A DNA stretch of 13,823 nt, taken from Lishizhenia sp. GTDB lineage: Bacteria; Bacteroidota; Bacteroidia; Flavobacteriales_D; Crocinitomicaceae. Positions 1 through 5,949 of the stretch are shown here, piece by piece. The translations under genes and the position numbers were made by a program. The number at the start of each line of letters is the position of its first letter. Position 1 is the stretch's first letter. Below the pieces are notes generated by a model. The model did not search any database, had not been told where the DNA came from, and saw only the letters and a list, made by a program, of their open reading frames with translations. Location of the stretch: the NCBI GenBank assembly GCA_007117055.1, contig SKHH01000095.1:1-13823 (forward strand), written 5' to 3'.

Positions 1-269
1 GTGAATGGCTTCTAAATGGTGAAGGAGAAATGACTTTTAACGAAACTGTGAGAGTTTCAGGAGAGGGAAAAGTGACTTCATGGAGTGAAAAAGCTTATGA
101 AGCGATTAAAAGTAAAAACGAGCATTTGGAGCAGGAAATCAAGTTTTTACGTGAAATGTTGAGCAGAATCATCAGCAAAGATGGAGCTGCAAATTTTCTT
201 AATGGTTTCGACTTAGCCGAACTTTTTGATGCAAAAAAGTTGGTCGAAATCGTGAGAGCAGCTGCCTAA
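1..269 (+). CDS. XRE-family (HTH) transcriptional repressor, C-terminal part, 5' end outside window
   Basis: The reading frame is open from base 3, so the apparent ATG at 30 is internal and the gene starts left of the window. The visible part is 88 residues. It opens with EWLLNGEGEMTF, which matches the short 'P-E-W-L-L-T-G-E-G-E-M-L' segment that follows the helix-turn-helix in many Bacteroidota prophage repressors. That is family knowledge; the HTH itself cannot be seen. After it comes a helical stretch with heptad-like spacing (about residues 29-58 of the visible part) suited to dimerisation, then a short amphipathic tail. It lies codirectionally with the integrase and opposite to the virion genes, the usual arrangement for a lysogeny repressor. 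The main alternative is a host regulator next to the insertion. Confidence 0.65.
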   Translation, partial: EWLLNGEGEMTFNETVRVSGEGKVTSWSEKAYEAIKSKNEHLEQEIKFLREMLSRIISKDGAANFLNGFDLAELFDAKKLVEIVRAAA

Positions 270-279
270 ACGTTGCTCA

Positions 280-342
280 CGGCTTTATTTTATTGGTTTT
301 GTGTGAATCCTGAGCGGATCACCAACTAACTAAATAAAGCCG
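280..342. repeat. 11-bp inverted repeat downstream of repressor gene
   Basis: CGGCTTTATTT at 280-290 is perfectly matched by AAATAAAGCCG at 332-342, with a 41-base loop. It sits between the repressor stop and the terminator hairpin at 343-369. It could fold in the repressor transcript's 3' end. No att function can be shown. Confidence 0.45.
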
Positions 343-369
343 AAAGCCCCAATAAAATGGGGCTTTTTT
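343..369 (+). terminator. Rho-independent terminator after the repressor gene
   Basis: AAAGCCCC (343-350) pairs with GGGGCTTT (359-366) around an 8-base loop and is followed by a run of T (364-369). It lies 74 bases past the repressor stop and before the integrase, so it separates the two plus-strand genes. Confidence 0.8.
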
Positions 370-391
370 ATTATCGAAACATTTTAATAAT

Positions 392-427
392 TGTGAGAGT
401 ATAAAGAAATTCACTTTTAATCTCACA
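392..427. promoter_or_regulatory. Inverted repeat just upstream of integrase, possible operator
   Basis: TGTGAGA (392-398) and TCTCACA (421-427) are perfect inverted repeats, and the second arm ends two bases before the integrase ATG at 430. A protein bound here, or a hairpin in the mRNA, would cover the start of the integrase gene. The neighbouring repressor is an obvious candidate ligand (inference). I see no good TAnnTTTG -7 box in the leader. Confidence 0.4.
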
Positions 428-429
428 CT

Positions 430-1569
430 ATGATATTCAAAATGCCAAAAGTTAGTTTTTTTTTGCGTTCTGACAACAACAAACAAAGAACGCACTCAAT
501 TTACTGCAGAATAACGCACAAGCGCACAACAGCAGAATTTTCTACCGGGGAAAAGTTGAATTTCAAGGAATGGGACCAGAAAGCCCAAAAGATGAAAGGT
601 AACAGCCCAAAATCGCAATTCATAAAAACATTATTAGAAACAACAGCGTACAATCTCAAAACATTTGCGCTATCTAATGAATTTACAACAGCAAGGGAAT
701 TGTTTCAACTTTACAAGCAATCGAGCGCACCAGAACCAACTCTTTTGGAATTGGTGGATAGTTATATTTCAGCCGTTCAAAACAAGGTAAAAGAGGGAAC
801 TATTCGCAACCACAAGATTAAACGGCAAAACTTGAAAGACTACCAAGATCATAGAAGTATTGTTTTCTTTCCTCAAAATTTCAATATACCAGAATCGGAG
901 AAATTCAAAACGTGGTTTATGACCAGGGCGCAAACAAATAACGTAACAAGTGCCTGCCGAAACGTATCATTTTATAAAAAATGTTTAGAAACGGCATTGA
1001 AAAAAGGAGAAATAAAGCCGTTTCCGTTGCTTCATTACAAAGGAGAAAAAGATCCTTTGCGTGAAACTATTTTTCTAACAATGGATGAGCTGGATAAACT
1101 GGACAAATTTTGTCCAGAAAACAAACAGCTAAGGCAAATAAAAGACTTGTTTTTATTCCAATGCTATACAGGTATTTCTTTTGGGGATATTTGGGGGAAA
1201 TGGGAAATAAAACAGCACGATAACGAATTTATAATTTTCGGCACCAGAAATAAAAACGGACAACGCTTTTATGTGCCATTGAGCCAACAGGCATTATCTA
1301 TTTTGGAAAAATACGAAATGAAGCTTCCAAAATACTGTAATGCACCATATAACAGAATATTAAAGGAATTGGCTGTATTGTGCGGCATTGAAAAAAGAAT
1401 TACTTCGCATACTGCACGAAAAACATTTGCCACTATTCAAGATGCTTTAGGGTGGAGTAGGGAATCAATTGCCAAGATGTTAGGTCATAAAAGTCTGGCC
1501 ACAACAGAAAATTATTATTTGGGAGAATGTGAGGTTCGGATATTAGAGGAAATGAAAAAAGCGGGGTAA
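430..1569 (+). CDS. Tyrosine recombinase/integrase, Bacteroidota IntDOT-like type
   Basis: This 379-aa protein should catalyse integration and excision of the element. It has an N-terminal arm-type DNA-binding domain (about residues 5-60), a SAM-like core-binding domain (about 100-195) and a C-terminal catalytic domain (about 210-370). Catalytic residues visible are Lys275 in the RNKNG beta-turn, His327 and Arg330 in SHTARKTFA, His353 in LGHKS, and nucleophile Tyr362 in ENYY. The first active-site arginine is missing: the motif normally written TGLRxxD reads TGISFGDI, with Ser250 in its place. IntDOT-type enzymes are known to have the same substitution. A second ATG at 442 (MPKVSF) is possible. 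It is separated from the repressor by a terminator and converges on the virion genes at a shared terminator. Confidence 0.93.
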   Translation: MIFKMPKVSFFLRSDNNKQRTHSIYCRITHKRTTAEFSTGEKLNFKEWDQKAQKMKGNSPKSQFIKTLLETTAYNLKTFALSNEFTTARELFQLYKQSSAPEPTLLELVDSYISAVQNKVKEGTIRNHKIKRQNLKDYQDHRSIVFFPQNFNIPESEKFKTWFMTRAQTNNVTSACRNVSFYKKCLETALKKGEIKPFPLLHYKGEKDPLRETIFLTMDELDKLDKFCPENKQLRQIKDLFLFQCYTGISFGDIWGKWEIKQHDNEFIIFGTRNKNGQRFYVPLSQQALSILEKYEMKLPKYCNAPYNRILKELAVLCGIEKRITSHTARKTFATIQDALGWSRESIAKMLGHKSLATTENYYLGECEVRILEEMKKAG

Positions 1570-1582
1570 ACCCGCTTTTTTT
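1555..1582. terminator. Bidirectional terminator between integrase and virion operon
   Basis: AGCGGG (1560-1565) pairs with CCCGCT (1571-1576) around a 5-base loop, with five A before and seven T after, so it works in both directions. The integrase stop codon lies partly in the loop (1567-1569) and the stop of the opposing minus-strand gene lies at its edge (1581-1583). One hairpin thus closes two convergent units with no spare sequence. Confidence 0.85.
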
Positions 1583-1880
1583 AATCTTCAAAATCTTCCA
1601 TATCTTCCAGATCACTTTCCAGAATTATCTCTTCAATGACTAAGAAGTTCCAAGCATTGCGCAAAACTTCTTGAATCTCGCTTTCGTCTGGCTTTCCGTC
1701 TATCCATTCAATGTTTGCTATATTGCTGTAAAACTCTTCAAATTCGGCAAACATTGCCAATTCAACAGAAAACCGAATAAAACAACGAGGTTCTGCCATG
1801 TGAACGATAAATTCTTCGTCTGGGAACCATTGTTTGTTCTCCCCAAGAAAAAAGTGTTTGTGTGCTTCGTGCTTTTTCAT
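1581..1880 (-). CDS. Hypothetical acidic protein, last gene of the structural unit
   Basis: This 99-aa soluble protein has no membrane segment and I do not recognise its family. The N-terminus is His/Lys-rich (MKKHEAHKHF), the middle is aromatic and hydrophobic, and the C-terminus is strongly acidic (ESDLEDMEDFED). A translation from the other strand (1671-1964) is a cysteine- and phenylalanine-rich shadow. Twenty-one bases separate it from the preceding gene, and it ends in the terminator shared with the integrase. Its place last in the operon, away from the membrane proteins, leaves a regulatory or accessory role open. The coding call is fair; the function is unknown. Confidence 0.65.
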   Translation of the reverse strand: MKKHEAHKHFFLGENKQWFPDEEFIVHMAEPRCFIRFSVELAMFAEFEEFYSNIANIEWIDGKPDESEIQEVLRNAWNFLVIEEIILESDLEDMEDFED

Positions 1881-1901
1881 GGGGTTAAAAGTAGGGAAAA
1901 C

Positions 1902-2099
1902 CTAAAAACGGTTATATGTTTTTGGATAATTTCTTTTAAAATAATCCCTATTTATCCAAAATGAAATATGTTTATTTCCTGACCTTGCAAATCTCGGTTC
2001 GAAATCTACTCTTATTTGCTTAGAATACTTTGAATAGATTTTTTTTACACGATATCCATCATGTTCCATTGCTTGTTTTACATTCTTTGGTACTGCCAT
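1902..2099 (-). CDS. Hypothetical small basic protein
   Basis: This 65-aa protein is rich in Lys, Arg, Tyr and Phe (for example RVKKIYSKYSKQIRVDF and YFKRNYPKTY), with no membrane segment and no recognised domain. High basic and aromatic content fits nucleic-acid or acidic-lipid contact, but that is inference. It is codirectional with the virion genes and starts 26 bases after the preceding stop, in an AT-rich spacer. Confidence 0.6.
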   Translation of the reverse strand: MAVPKNVKQAMEHDGYRVKKIYSKYSKQIRVDFEPRFARSGNKHISFWINRDYFKRNYPKTYNRF

Positions 2100-2125
2100 T
2101 ATATTTATTATTATTGATTACTAAT

Positions 2126-2554
2126 TTAAAAATTATACACTAAAAGCGTTCCTTTTGGGTGCTTTTTCTTTTGAACCTTTGCACCTCTTTTCTTCAATGC
2201 TGCCATGTGGTTTTTTGCTGCTTTTTCGTTGGTGTGTATTTTCTCATACACTAAGCACTTACCGCCGTGGCTTGTCATTGTGCATCTCTTTGGGTTTTTG
2301 TCTATCATGATCCATTCAGCTTTTTTGATGAATTTATTTTTGTGGTGATACTCAAAAATTTTAAAATCTTCCCATTTGGTAATATCCAAATCAATAATCT
2401 TTGATTTTTTTAAGGCTTTTACCAGTTCTGGAGGATATGGCTTTTTTTCCATTTCTTTTTCCCAAGCTGGATGAATAGTTAAACGAATATGCTTTGTTCC
2501 AAGCTTACCGCCTTCTTTTAATAATCCAGTTAGTGTTTTAGCCTTAACCTTCAT
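2126..2554 (-). CDS. Hypothetical basic protein, about 142 aa
   Basis: I chose the ATG at 2554 because it overlaps the upstream stop by one base (TAATG), a junction repeated six times in this window. An ATG three codons earlier (2563) is also possible. The protein is strongly basic, with Lys clusters at the end (KKRGAKVQKKKHPKG), a CTMTSHGGKC segment with two cysteines eight residues apart, and no membrane segment. No family was recognised. A DNA- or capsid-associated role would suit its charge, but nothing in the sequence proves it. Confidence 0.7.
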   Translation of the reverse strand: MKVKAKTLTGLLKEGGKLGTKHIRLTIHPAWEKEMEKKPYPPELVKALKKSKIIDLDITKWEDFKIFEYHHKNKFIKKAEWIMIDKNPKRCTMTSHGGKCLVYEKIHTNEKAAKNHMAALKKRGAKVQKKKHPKGTLLVYNF

Positions 2555-2769
2555 TACGCACATTTAAAATTACTTGAACTTTGAATTTGCTCTATTTCTT
2601 CGGTTGTCATTCCTTCACAATTTACCGGGCTTTTTCCAGTTAGAAAATTAGGGGTAAATGATGAAGTTTGTCCGCTTGAATTTGGGCGTTTTTTTGTCAA
2701 TTTAACAAAAACGAAAATTGCAATTAGAATAACTACAATCGTAATAATGATAGATTCTTTATTTTTCAT
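2554..2769 (-). CDS. Small single-pass membrane protein
   Basis: This 71-aa protein has a short charged N-terminus (MKNKES), one membrane helix (about residues 6-24, IIITIVVILIAIFVFVKL) and a Ser/Thr/Pro-rich tail with two cysteines near the end (NCEG and KCA). It resembles the many one-helix virion-membrane proteins of tailless membrane phages in size and topology, not in sequence. It is coupled to the following gene by a TAATG junction and lies one base after the DUF2272-like gene. Confidence 0.7.
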   Translation of the reverse strand: MKNKESIIITIVVILIAIFVFVKLTKKRPNSSGQTSSFTPNFLTGKSPVNCEGMTTEEIEQIQSSSNFKCA

Positions 2770-2770
2770 G

Positions 2771-3379
2771 TTACATACGAATTACTGCGAAATGATTACT
2801 TTGTAAATATCCGTTTCTTGCAGGGAAAGAAACTTTTTTAACGGTGTCCGAAAGATTAAAACCTATTGCCTTTACGGTTTTTCCTGTGTTTGAAACAACT
2901 ATATCACCGTGGGATGGACCAGGGATAAAATTAGAAAGTGTTGGATTGTGTCCTTCACGCCCTGCCACAATGATATCACCCGGTCGAGGTCTTTTTTCAT
3001 GGGGAAAATAAGCAGCTCCAATTCTTTTGCCTTTACGTCTGCGATCAATAGCCCATTTAACATACTGCCAATGGCTTGACGATTTGGGAAAGTTGCGGTG
3101 TGTTTTTCTCATTACATAAGATAACCCGGCTGCGCTCCATGCTTGCGAACTTGCTACATTTGAAATGTTACCCGGTGAAACGTGCCACCATCCTGCGCCT
3201 TCGTTCCAGTACCTTTGTAGCCGTGGATGAACAGAAGGATTGTTTTCTTTTCTGCCTTGCCAGTACATCTTTTCTTTGCGCGCATTCAAAACAGCAACAT
3301 ATCTTCGAAAAACAAAGAAATAAAGCAATACCGATAGTAGAATAACGGCTATAATAAGATATGTTCTATTCGCTGCCAT
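2771..3379 (-). CDS. Membrane-anchored DUF2272-like peptidoglycan hydrolase (NlpC/P60-CHAP type)
   Basis: From the ATG at 3379 the protein has 202 residues; a TTG nine bases upstream is less likely. A membrane helix (about residues 6-25) is followed by a soluble domain resembling DUF2272. The 'WSAAGLSYVMRKT' segment with downstream 'FPKSSSHWQYVKWAI' matches that family's first motif. 'RPGDIIVAGREG' and 'SHGDIVVSNTGKTVKAIGF' match its second half, with the His of HGDIVV as the likely catalytic histidine. The position normally held by the nucleophile reads W-S-A, as in other DUF2272 members I recall. The likely role is a virion-membrane-bound wall-degrading protein used at entry, since release has its own amidase. 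It overlaps the preceding gene by 14 bases. Confidence 0.7.
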   Translation of the reverse strand: MAANRTYLIIAVILLSVLLYFFVFRRYVAVLNARKEKMYWQGRKENNPSVHPRLQRYWNEGAGWWHVSPGNISNVASSQAWSAAGLSYVMRKTHRNFPKSSSHWQYVKWAIDRRRKGKRIGAAYFPHEKRPRPGDIIVAGREGHNPTLSNFIPGPSHGDIVVSNTGKTVKAIGFNLSDTVKKVSFPARNGYLQSNHFAVIRM

Positions 3380-3593
3380 TAGAAACAAGAAGGCGAAGTA
3401 TTTTTAAAAAGTCCTCAAAAGTGATAAAACCAAAAACAAACATTACAAGCATGATCCATGAGGACAACGAAACAAACATTCTTAGCCATACGACTTTTTG
3501 AGTTTGAGGATCAACTGCATTTAAAAGCGTTGGCAAACAGGCATCTGAAAGCCCCAAAAATACAGCTAAGAATATTCGTTTAAGTTTCTTCAT
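3366..3593 (-). CDS. Small hydrophobic protein with one or two membrane segments
   Basis: This 75-aa protein has a hydrophobic N-terminal stretch (about residues 5-25, interrupted by Asp and Pro) and a clear membrane helix (about 41-60, VSLSSWIMLVMFVFGFITF), then a short charged tail. It starts at a TAATG junction with the preceding gene and overlaps the DUF2272-like gene. With two segments it could be a holin, which the lysis module otherwise lacks, but it lies far from the endolysin and may equally be a virion-membrane protein. Confidence 0.65.
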   Translation of the reverse strand: MKKLKRIFLAVFLGLSDACLPTLLNAVDPQTQKVVWLRMFVSLSSWIMLVMFVFGFITFEDFLKILRLLVSNGSE

Positions 3594-3889
3594 TATTTTT
3601 TCTTAAAGAGAAAATAAATTAATGCAACAAGAACCACGGCAACAATAATGAACATAACTGTATTGTTTCCTGCGCTTGCGCTTCTTGTCCCCATTCCTGC
3701 CCTTTGATCAATAGAACGCCCAATTAATTCCTGTTGGCGTTTTATACAATCTTCATATTGTCTGCGAGCTTCACGCCCCCAACGTGGACGATTTCCGCAA
3801 CCGTCCACATGAGTAGTGCCAAATATAGCGGTTGCCATTTGTCCTTGCCCCAAGACATCGCTTTCTAAACTAATTCCCGGTATTGCCAT
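3593..3889 (-). CDS. C-terminally anchored membrane protein
   Basis: This 98-aa protein has a soluble head of about 72 residues followed by one membrane helix (about 74-94, NTVMFIIVAVVLVALIYFLF) and a KKK end. The head is Gly-rich at the start and has a helical, charged middle (REARRQYEDCIKRQQELIG), with two cysteines. No family was recognised. The lysine tail suggests the C-terminus stays on the cytoplasmic (virion-interior) side. It is joined to the following gene by TAATG and overlapped upstream by the 44-aa membrane gene. Confidence 0.7.
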   Translation of the reverse strand: MAIPGISLESDVLGQGQMATAIFGTTHVDGCGNRPRWGREARRQYEDCIKRQQELIGRSIDQRAGMGTRSASAGNNTVMFIIVAVVLVALIYFLFKKK

Positions 3890-4004
3890 TTCTAAGTTTT
3901 TTTATTGTGTTAATATTGATGTATATTGAAAGCGCAAAAGATGTAATTGCCAAAATCAAAAACACAAATTGCAAATTTTCTCTGTTCTTATTAGTTGCCG
4001 ACAT
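3870..4004 (-). CDS. 44-aa single-pass membrane micro-protein
   Basis: I found this by translating the gap by hand. It begins MSATNKNRENLQFVFLILAI and holds one membrane helix (about residues 12-29), then a basic tail (KKLRN). The ATG at 4004 lies inside the end of the preceding gene (overlap 14 bases), and the stop lies 20 bases inside the following gene. Gap-filling position, codirectional strand and a well-formed helix flanked by charges support it. It is short, so confidence is moderate. Confidence 0.55.
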   Translation of the reverse strand: MSATNKNRENLQFVFLILAITSFALSIYININTIKKLRNGNTGN

Positions 4005-4374
4005 AGAAGATATTATTCAGTTTTGAAAAGAAGTTCATGTAAGAGGATCTTTTAGTTCCTGTTACTTTGAGAACTACTAATTCCGTTGCTGGCCCAAAAT
4101 AACCATCTACCTGCAATCTTTGATTTGCGTTTGGTTGTTTTGTATTGTAAGCTGCTTGAATTTTCGCTACCATGTCGCAAACATCGCCCAATCCTAATAC
4201 TGTTGTATTGGTGCAATTAATCTGCCTGTACGTGATTTGTCCAGTTGCACCAGAAGGATTGTTGCCGGGTGTCGCTCCAAAAGGATCGTTTTTTGGTTGA
4301 GCCGTTGCAATTGAACGCCAGACCAAAAGAACCACGAAAGCAAGGACTATCCACCAAAAATATTTTTTAATCAT
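3991..4374 (-). CDS. Membrane-anchored protein with peptidoglycan-binding-like domain
   Basis: This 127-aa protein starts MIKKYFWWIVLAFVVLLVW, a membrane helix (about residues 5-23), followed by a Pro/Gly/Asn-rich linker. The C-terminal domain (about 48-120) includes 'LQVDGYFGPATELVVLKVTG', close to the 'L.VDG.FGP.T..AV..FQ' signature of the PG_binding_1 fold. Two cysteines flank 'TNTTVLGLGDV'. It probably tethers the viral membrane or vertex to peptidoglycan during entry. A polar C-terminus in place of the usual second half makes the domain partial, so I hold the call at moderate confidence. Confidence 0.68.
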   Translation of the reverse strand: MIKKYFWWIVLAFVVLLVWRSIATAQPKNDPFGATPGNNPSGATGQITYRQINCTNTTVLGLGDVCDMVAKIQAAYNTKQPNANQRLQVDGYFGPATELVVLKVTGTKRSSYMNFFSKLNNIFYVGN

Positions 4375-4523
4375 TTTTTACGTTTTTGAAGGTAAATTAA
4401 AACAGATAGAACCGTTGGAACCATCAATGACATTATTCTGGCAAGTTGTTCCACTTCCGAAAGGGAAATCACCCAACCGCCTGCAGTTAGAAAAAACATA
4501 GAGATTATTTTTTCGTTATTCAT
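4371..4523 (-). CDS. 50-aa hydrophobic micro-protein with two membrane segments
   Basis: Found by hand translation. The ATG at 4523 begins one base after the annexin-like gene's stop, and the TGA overlaps the next ATG as ATGA (4371-4374). It starts MNNEKIISMFFLTAGGWVIS, then SEVEQLARI, then a second hydrophobic stretch (MSLMVPTVLSVLIYL) and the tail QKRKK. Two short helices with a basic end resemble small class II holins as well as minor virion-membrane proteins. The tight stop-start linkage on both sides strongly supports that it is translated. Confidence 0.6.
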   Translation of the reverse strand: MNNEKIISMFFLTAGGWVISLSEVEQLARIMSLMVPTVLSVLIYLQKRKK

Positions 4524-4524
4524 A

Positions 4525-4971
4525 TTAGAATCTGTAGGTGATGCCATTGAAATCCATTATTTGCCAAACTTTTTGTAAATCTTTCGAGCTTAAATCGCCC
4601 TCTAACCACTCACGCAAAGAATAAGAAATACCCCATGATGACCGCATCCCAAAAGCTTTATTCAGTTTGATAGCGTCCACATCGTTTTTCAGTTTTCCAA
4701 TAGTTGTAAAAATAAGTTGTTCGTTCGTTCCTGCTCCACGCATTGCACGTTCCAAATCATCTGCCAGATTGCGATAAACTGAATCGGGAAATGATGGCTG
4801 TTGACCTTGTGACATATAGCCCGCTAAAGTGCTTTGTTTGCCAAGGGTAAACTTAAACTCCTTCAATGCTGAATGGATTGTTAAGACAATGTAAATTGCT
4901 AAGGCTATAAAAGCAGCCTTAGCAATTACAGGTAAGCCCTTCCACCATGTATTAAAATCAAAATCTTTCAT
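4525..4971 (-). CDS. Membrane-anchored virion protein with annexin-like repeat
   Basis: This 148-aa protein has an N-terminal membrane helix (about residues 14-32, VIAKAAFIALAIYIVLTI), a polar linker, and a C-terminal helical domain (about 65-140). The domain reads like one annexin repeat: 'LADDLERAMRGAGTNEQLIF' corresponds to annexin 'A.KG.GTDE..I', and 'LREWLEGDLSSKDLQKVW' to 'LK.EL.G.F......L'. GAGT is at 79-82. An acidic residue (Glu121) lies 42 positions after the first Gly, near the distance expected for the type II calcium site (GxGT plus a distant Asp/Glu). I infer binding to membrane or another virion protein. It could be a chance helical resemblance. Confidence 0.6.
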   Translation of the reverse strand: MKDFDFNTWWKGLPVIAKAAFIALAIYIVLTIHSALKEFKFTLGKQSTLAGYMSQGQQPSFPDSVYRNLADDLERAMRGAGTNEQLIFTTIGKLKNDVDAIKLNKAFGMRSSWGISYSLREWLEGDLSSKDLQKVWQIMDFNGITYRF

Positions 4972-4972
4972 A

Positions 4973-5092
4973 CTAACGAGCTATTCTAACCAACATGACA
5001 ATTATCATTGTGGTTATGATTAAACCAAAAGACACGTAAACGATAGACAAAGGATCTATCTTTACATCTACATCAACCCCTACGCCAGTCAT
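4973..5092 (-). CDS. 39-aa single-pass membrane micro-protein
   Basis: Found by hand translation in the gap between two larger genes. It starts MTGVGVDVDVKIDPLSIVYV and continues with SFGLIITTMIIVMLV, then RIAR. One membrane helix (about residues 15-35) is bracketed by an acidic N-terminus and a basic C-terminus. It begins three bases after the preceding stop and ends one base before the annexin-like gene, so it fills the space exactly. No family is known to me. A role as a structural virion-membrane peptide is inference. Confidence 0.58.
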   Translation of the reverse strand: MTGVGVDVDVKIDPLSIVYVSFGLIITTMIIVMLVRIAR

Positions 5093-5095
5093 TGC

Positions 5096-5386
5096 TTACT
5101 TAATTAATGCACGAATCAAAAAGAAAACAGCTAAAGCACCAACGGCGATAAGCCCATACGTTAAGTATTTGTTTTTTGGCTTTTCGTCCTCTTTTAAAGT
5201 TGAAGGAACTTCTACAACTGTTGGGGAATCTGGGGCGCTGTTTGGGCGAAGGTCTGCTTTTTCGCCTGCATCTGTTTGAACAACAGGATCAAGAGCTAAC
5301 TCTCTAACGTCCGACTGCTCAAAAAAAACTCCTTCCATTACGTTGGAACGGTTTATTACTTCTAATTCTGTGGATAATGCTTCCAT
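5096..5386 (-). CDS. Acidic protein with C-terminal membrane anchor
   Basis: This 96-aa protein has an acidic, Pro-containing head (about residues 1-65, likely disordered), a lysine patch (EDEKPKNKYL) and one membrane helix (about 74-93, LIAVGALAVFFLIRAL) ending IK. I do not recognise it. It follows the coiled-coil gene after two bases. The tail-anchored layout is shared with three neighbours (3593-3889, 5389-5949, 5949-6242), suggesting a set of proteins inserted in the same orientation in the viral membrane. Confidence 0.7.
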   Translation of the reverse strand: MEALSTELEVINRSNVMEGVFFEQSDVRELALDPVVQTDAGEKADLRPNSAPDSPTVVEVPSTLKEDEKPKNKYLTYGLIAVGALAVFFLIRALIK

Positions 5387-5388
5387 TG

Positions 5389-5949
5389 TTACTTCTTTTT
5401 AATGCGTTTTCTTACTAATACTACTCCCAAGACTAAAAGCAATACACCAACGCCAGCGGCTATCCATGTGATTACTCTTTGTCTTGCTGCTTTTTCTTCA
5501 CCAGTTCTTCTTATTACATCCGCCTCTGCTTCTGCAATTGTTTCCTGTTGAGTGAGAGAAATTCCCTGACCTGCTAACAACTCACGTTCTGCGGCAGCTG
5601 CATTAATGCCACGCTGCAAACTTTCAATTTTTGTGCGTTTGTCTGAAATTTGATTTTCAAGCGCTTTAATTGTGTTTTCTTGCTGCTGAATGGTTCTGCG
5701 CAAATCAGCAACTTTGTTTTGGGCTTCAATGTGAAGATCTCTTAACCTTTGTAGTGTGGCTGCATCCTGCTGTCTTCTTGGACGTGCCTTATAGTTATTG
5801 TAGTTAGCCGTTCTTACTAGTCCACCATTAGTCCAAGAAACAAGTTGTTTTTTAGAGTTAACCAAACTGTTTTCAACTCTTCTTTTTTCATCCACTAACT
5901 CGCTTAGTTGAGTAGTGGCTGCGTTCAATTGTGCCTGTAAATTACTCAT
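5389..5949 (-). CDS. Coiled-coil protein with C-terminal membrane anchor
   Basis: This 186-aa protein is almost wholly helical. Long Leu/Ile heptads occupy about residues 3-45 and 65-120 (for example LRRTIQQQENTIKALENQIS), split by a basic hinge (NYNNYKARPRRQQDAATL). A membrane helix follows at about 160-181 (VITWIAAGVGVLLLVLGVVL), then RKRIKKK. The shape suggests a fibrous trimer or dimer held in the membrane, such as a scaffold, spacer or spike stalk (inference). It starts at a TAATG junction with the preceding gene. Coiled-coil proteins attract spurious homology, so no specific family is given. Confidence 0.72.
   Translation of the reverse strand: MSNLQAQLNAATTQLSELVDEKRRVENSLVNSKKQLVSWTNGGLVRTANYNNYKARPRRQQDAATLQRLRDLHIEAQNKVADLRRTIQQQENTIKALENQISDKRTKIESLQRGINAAAAERELLAGQGISLTQQETIAEAEADVIRRTGEEKAARQRVITWIAAGVGVLLLVLGVVLVRKRIKKK

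Noticed and set aside
42..58. Palindrome GAAACT-GTGAG-AGTTTC sharing TGTGAGAGT with 392-400.
   Set aside because: It lies within the repressor coding sequence and the shared 9-mer is short; there is no reason to call it an operator.
284..295. TTTATTTTATTG occurs here and again at 13114-13125, a 12-bp direct repeat that could be att sites.
   Set aside because: It is almost pure A/T in an AT-rich genome, it lies within an inverted repeat on the left, and the repressor tail shows that the element continues left of it. Chance is the simplest explanation.
1671..1964. Plus-strand 97-codon frame, rich in Phe, Cys and Val.
   Set aside because: Antisense to the 1581-1880 gene, of biased low-complexity composition, and crossing its start; a shadow.
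3076..3345. Plus-strand 89-codon frame.
   Set aside because: Antisense to the DUF2272-like gene, whose conserved motifs fix the true strand.
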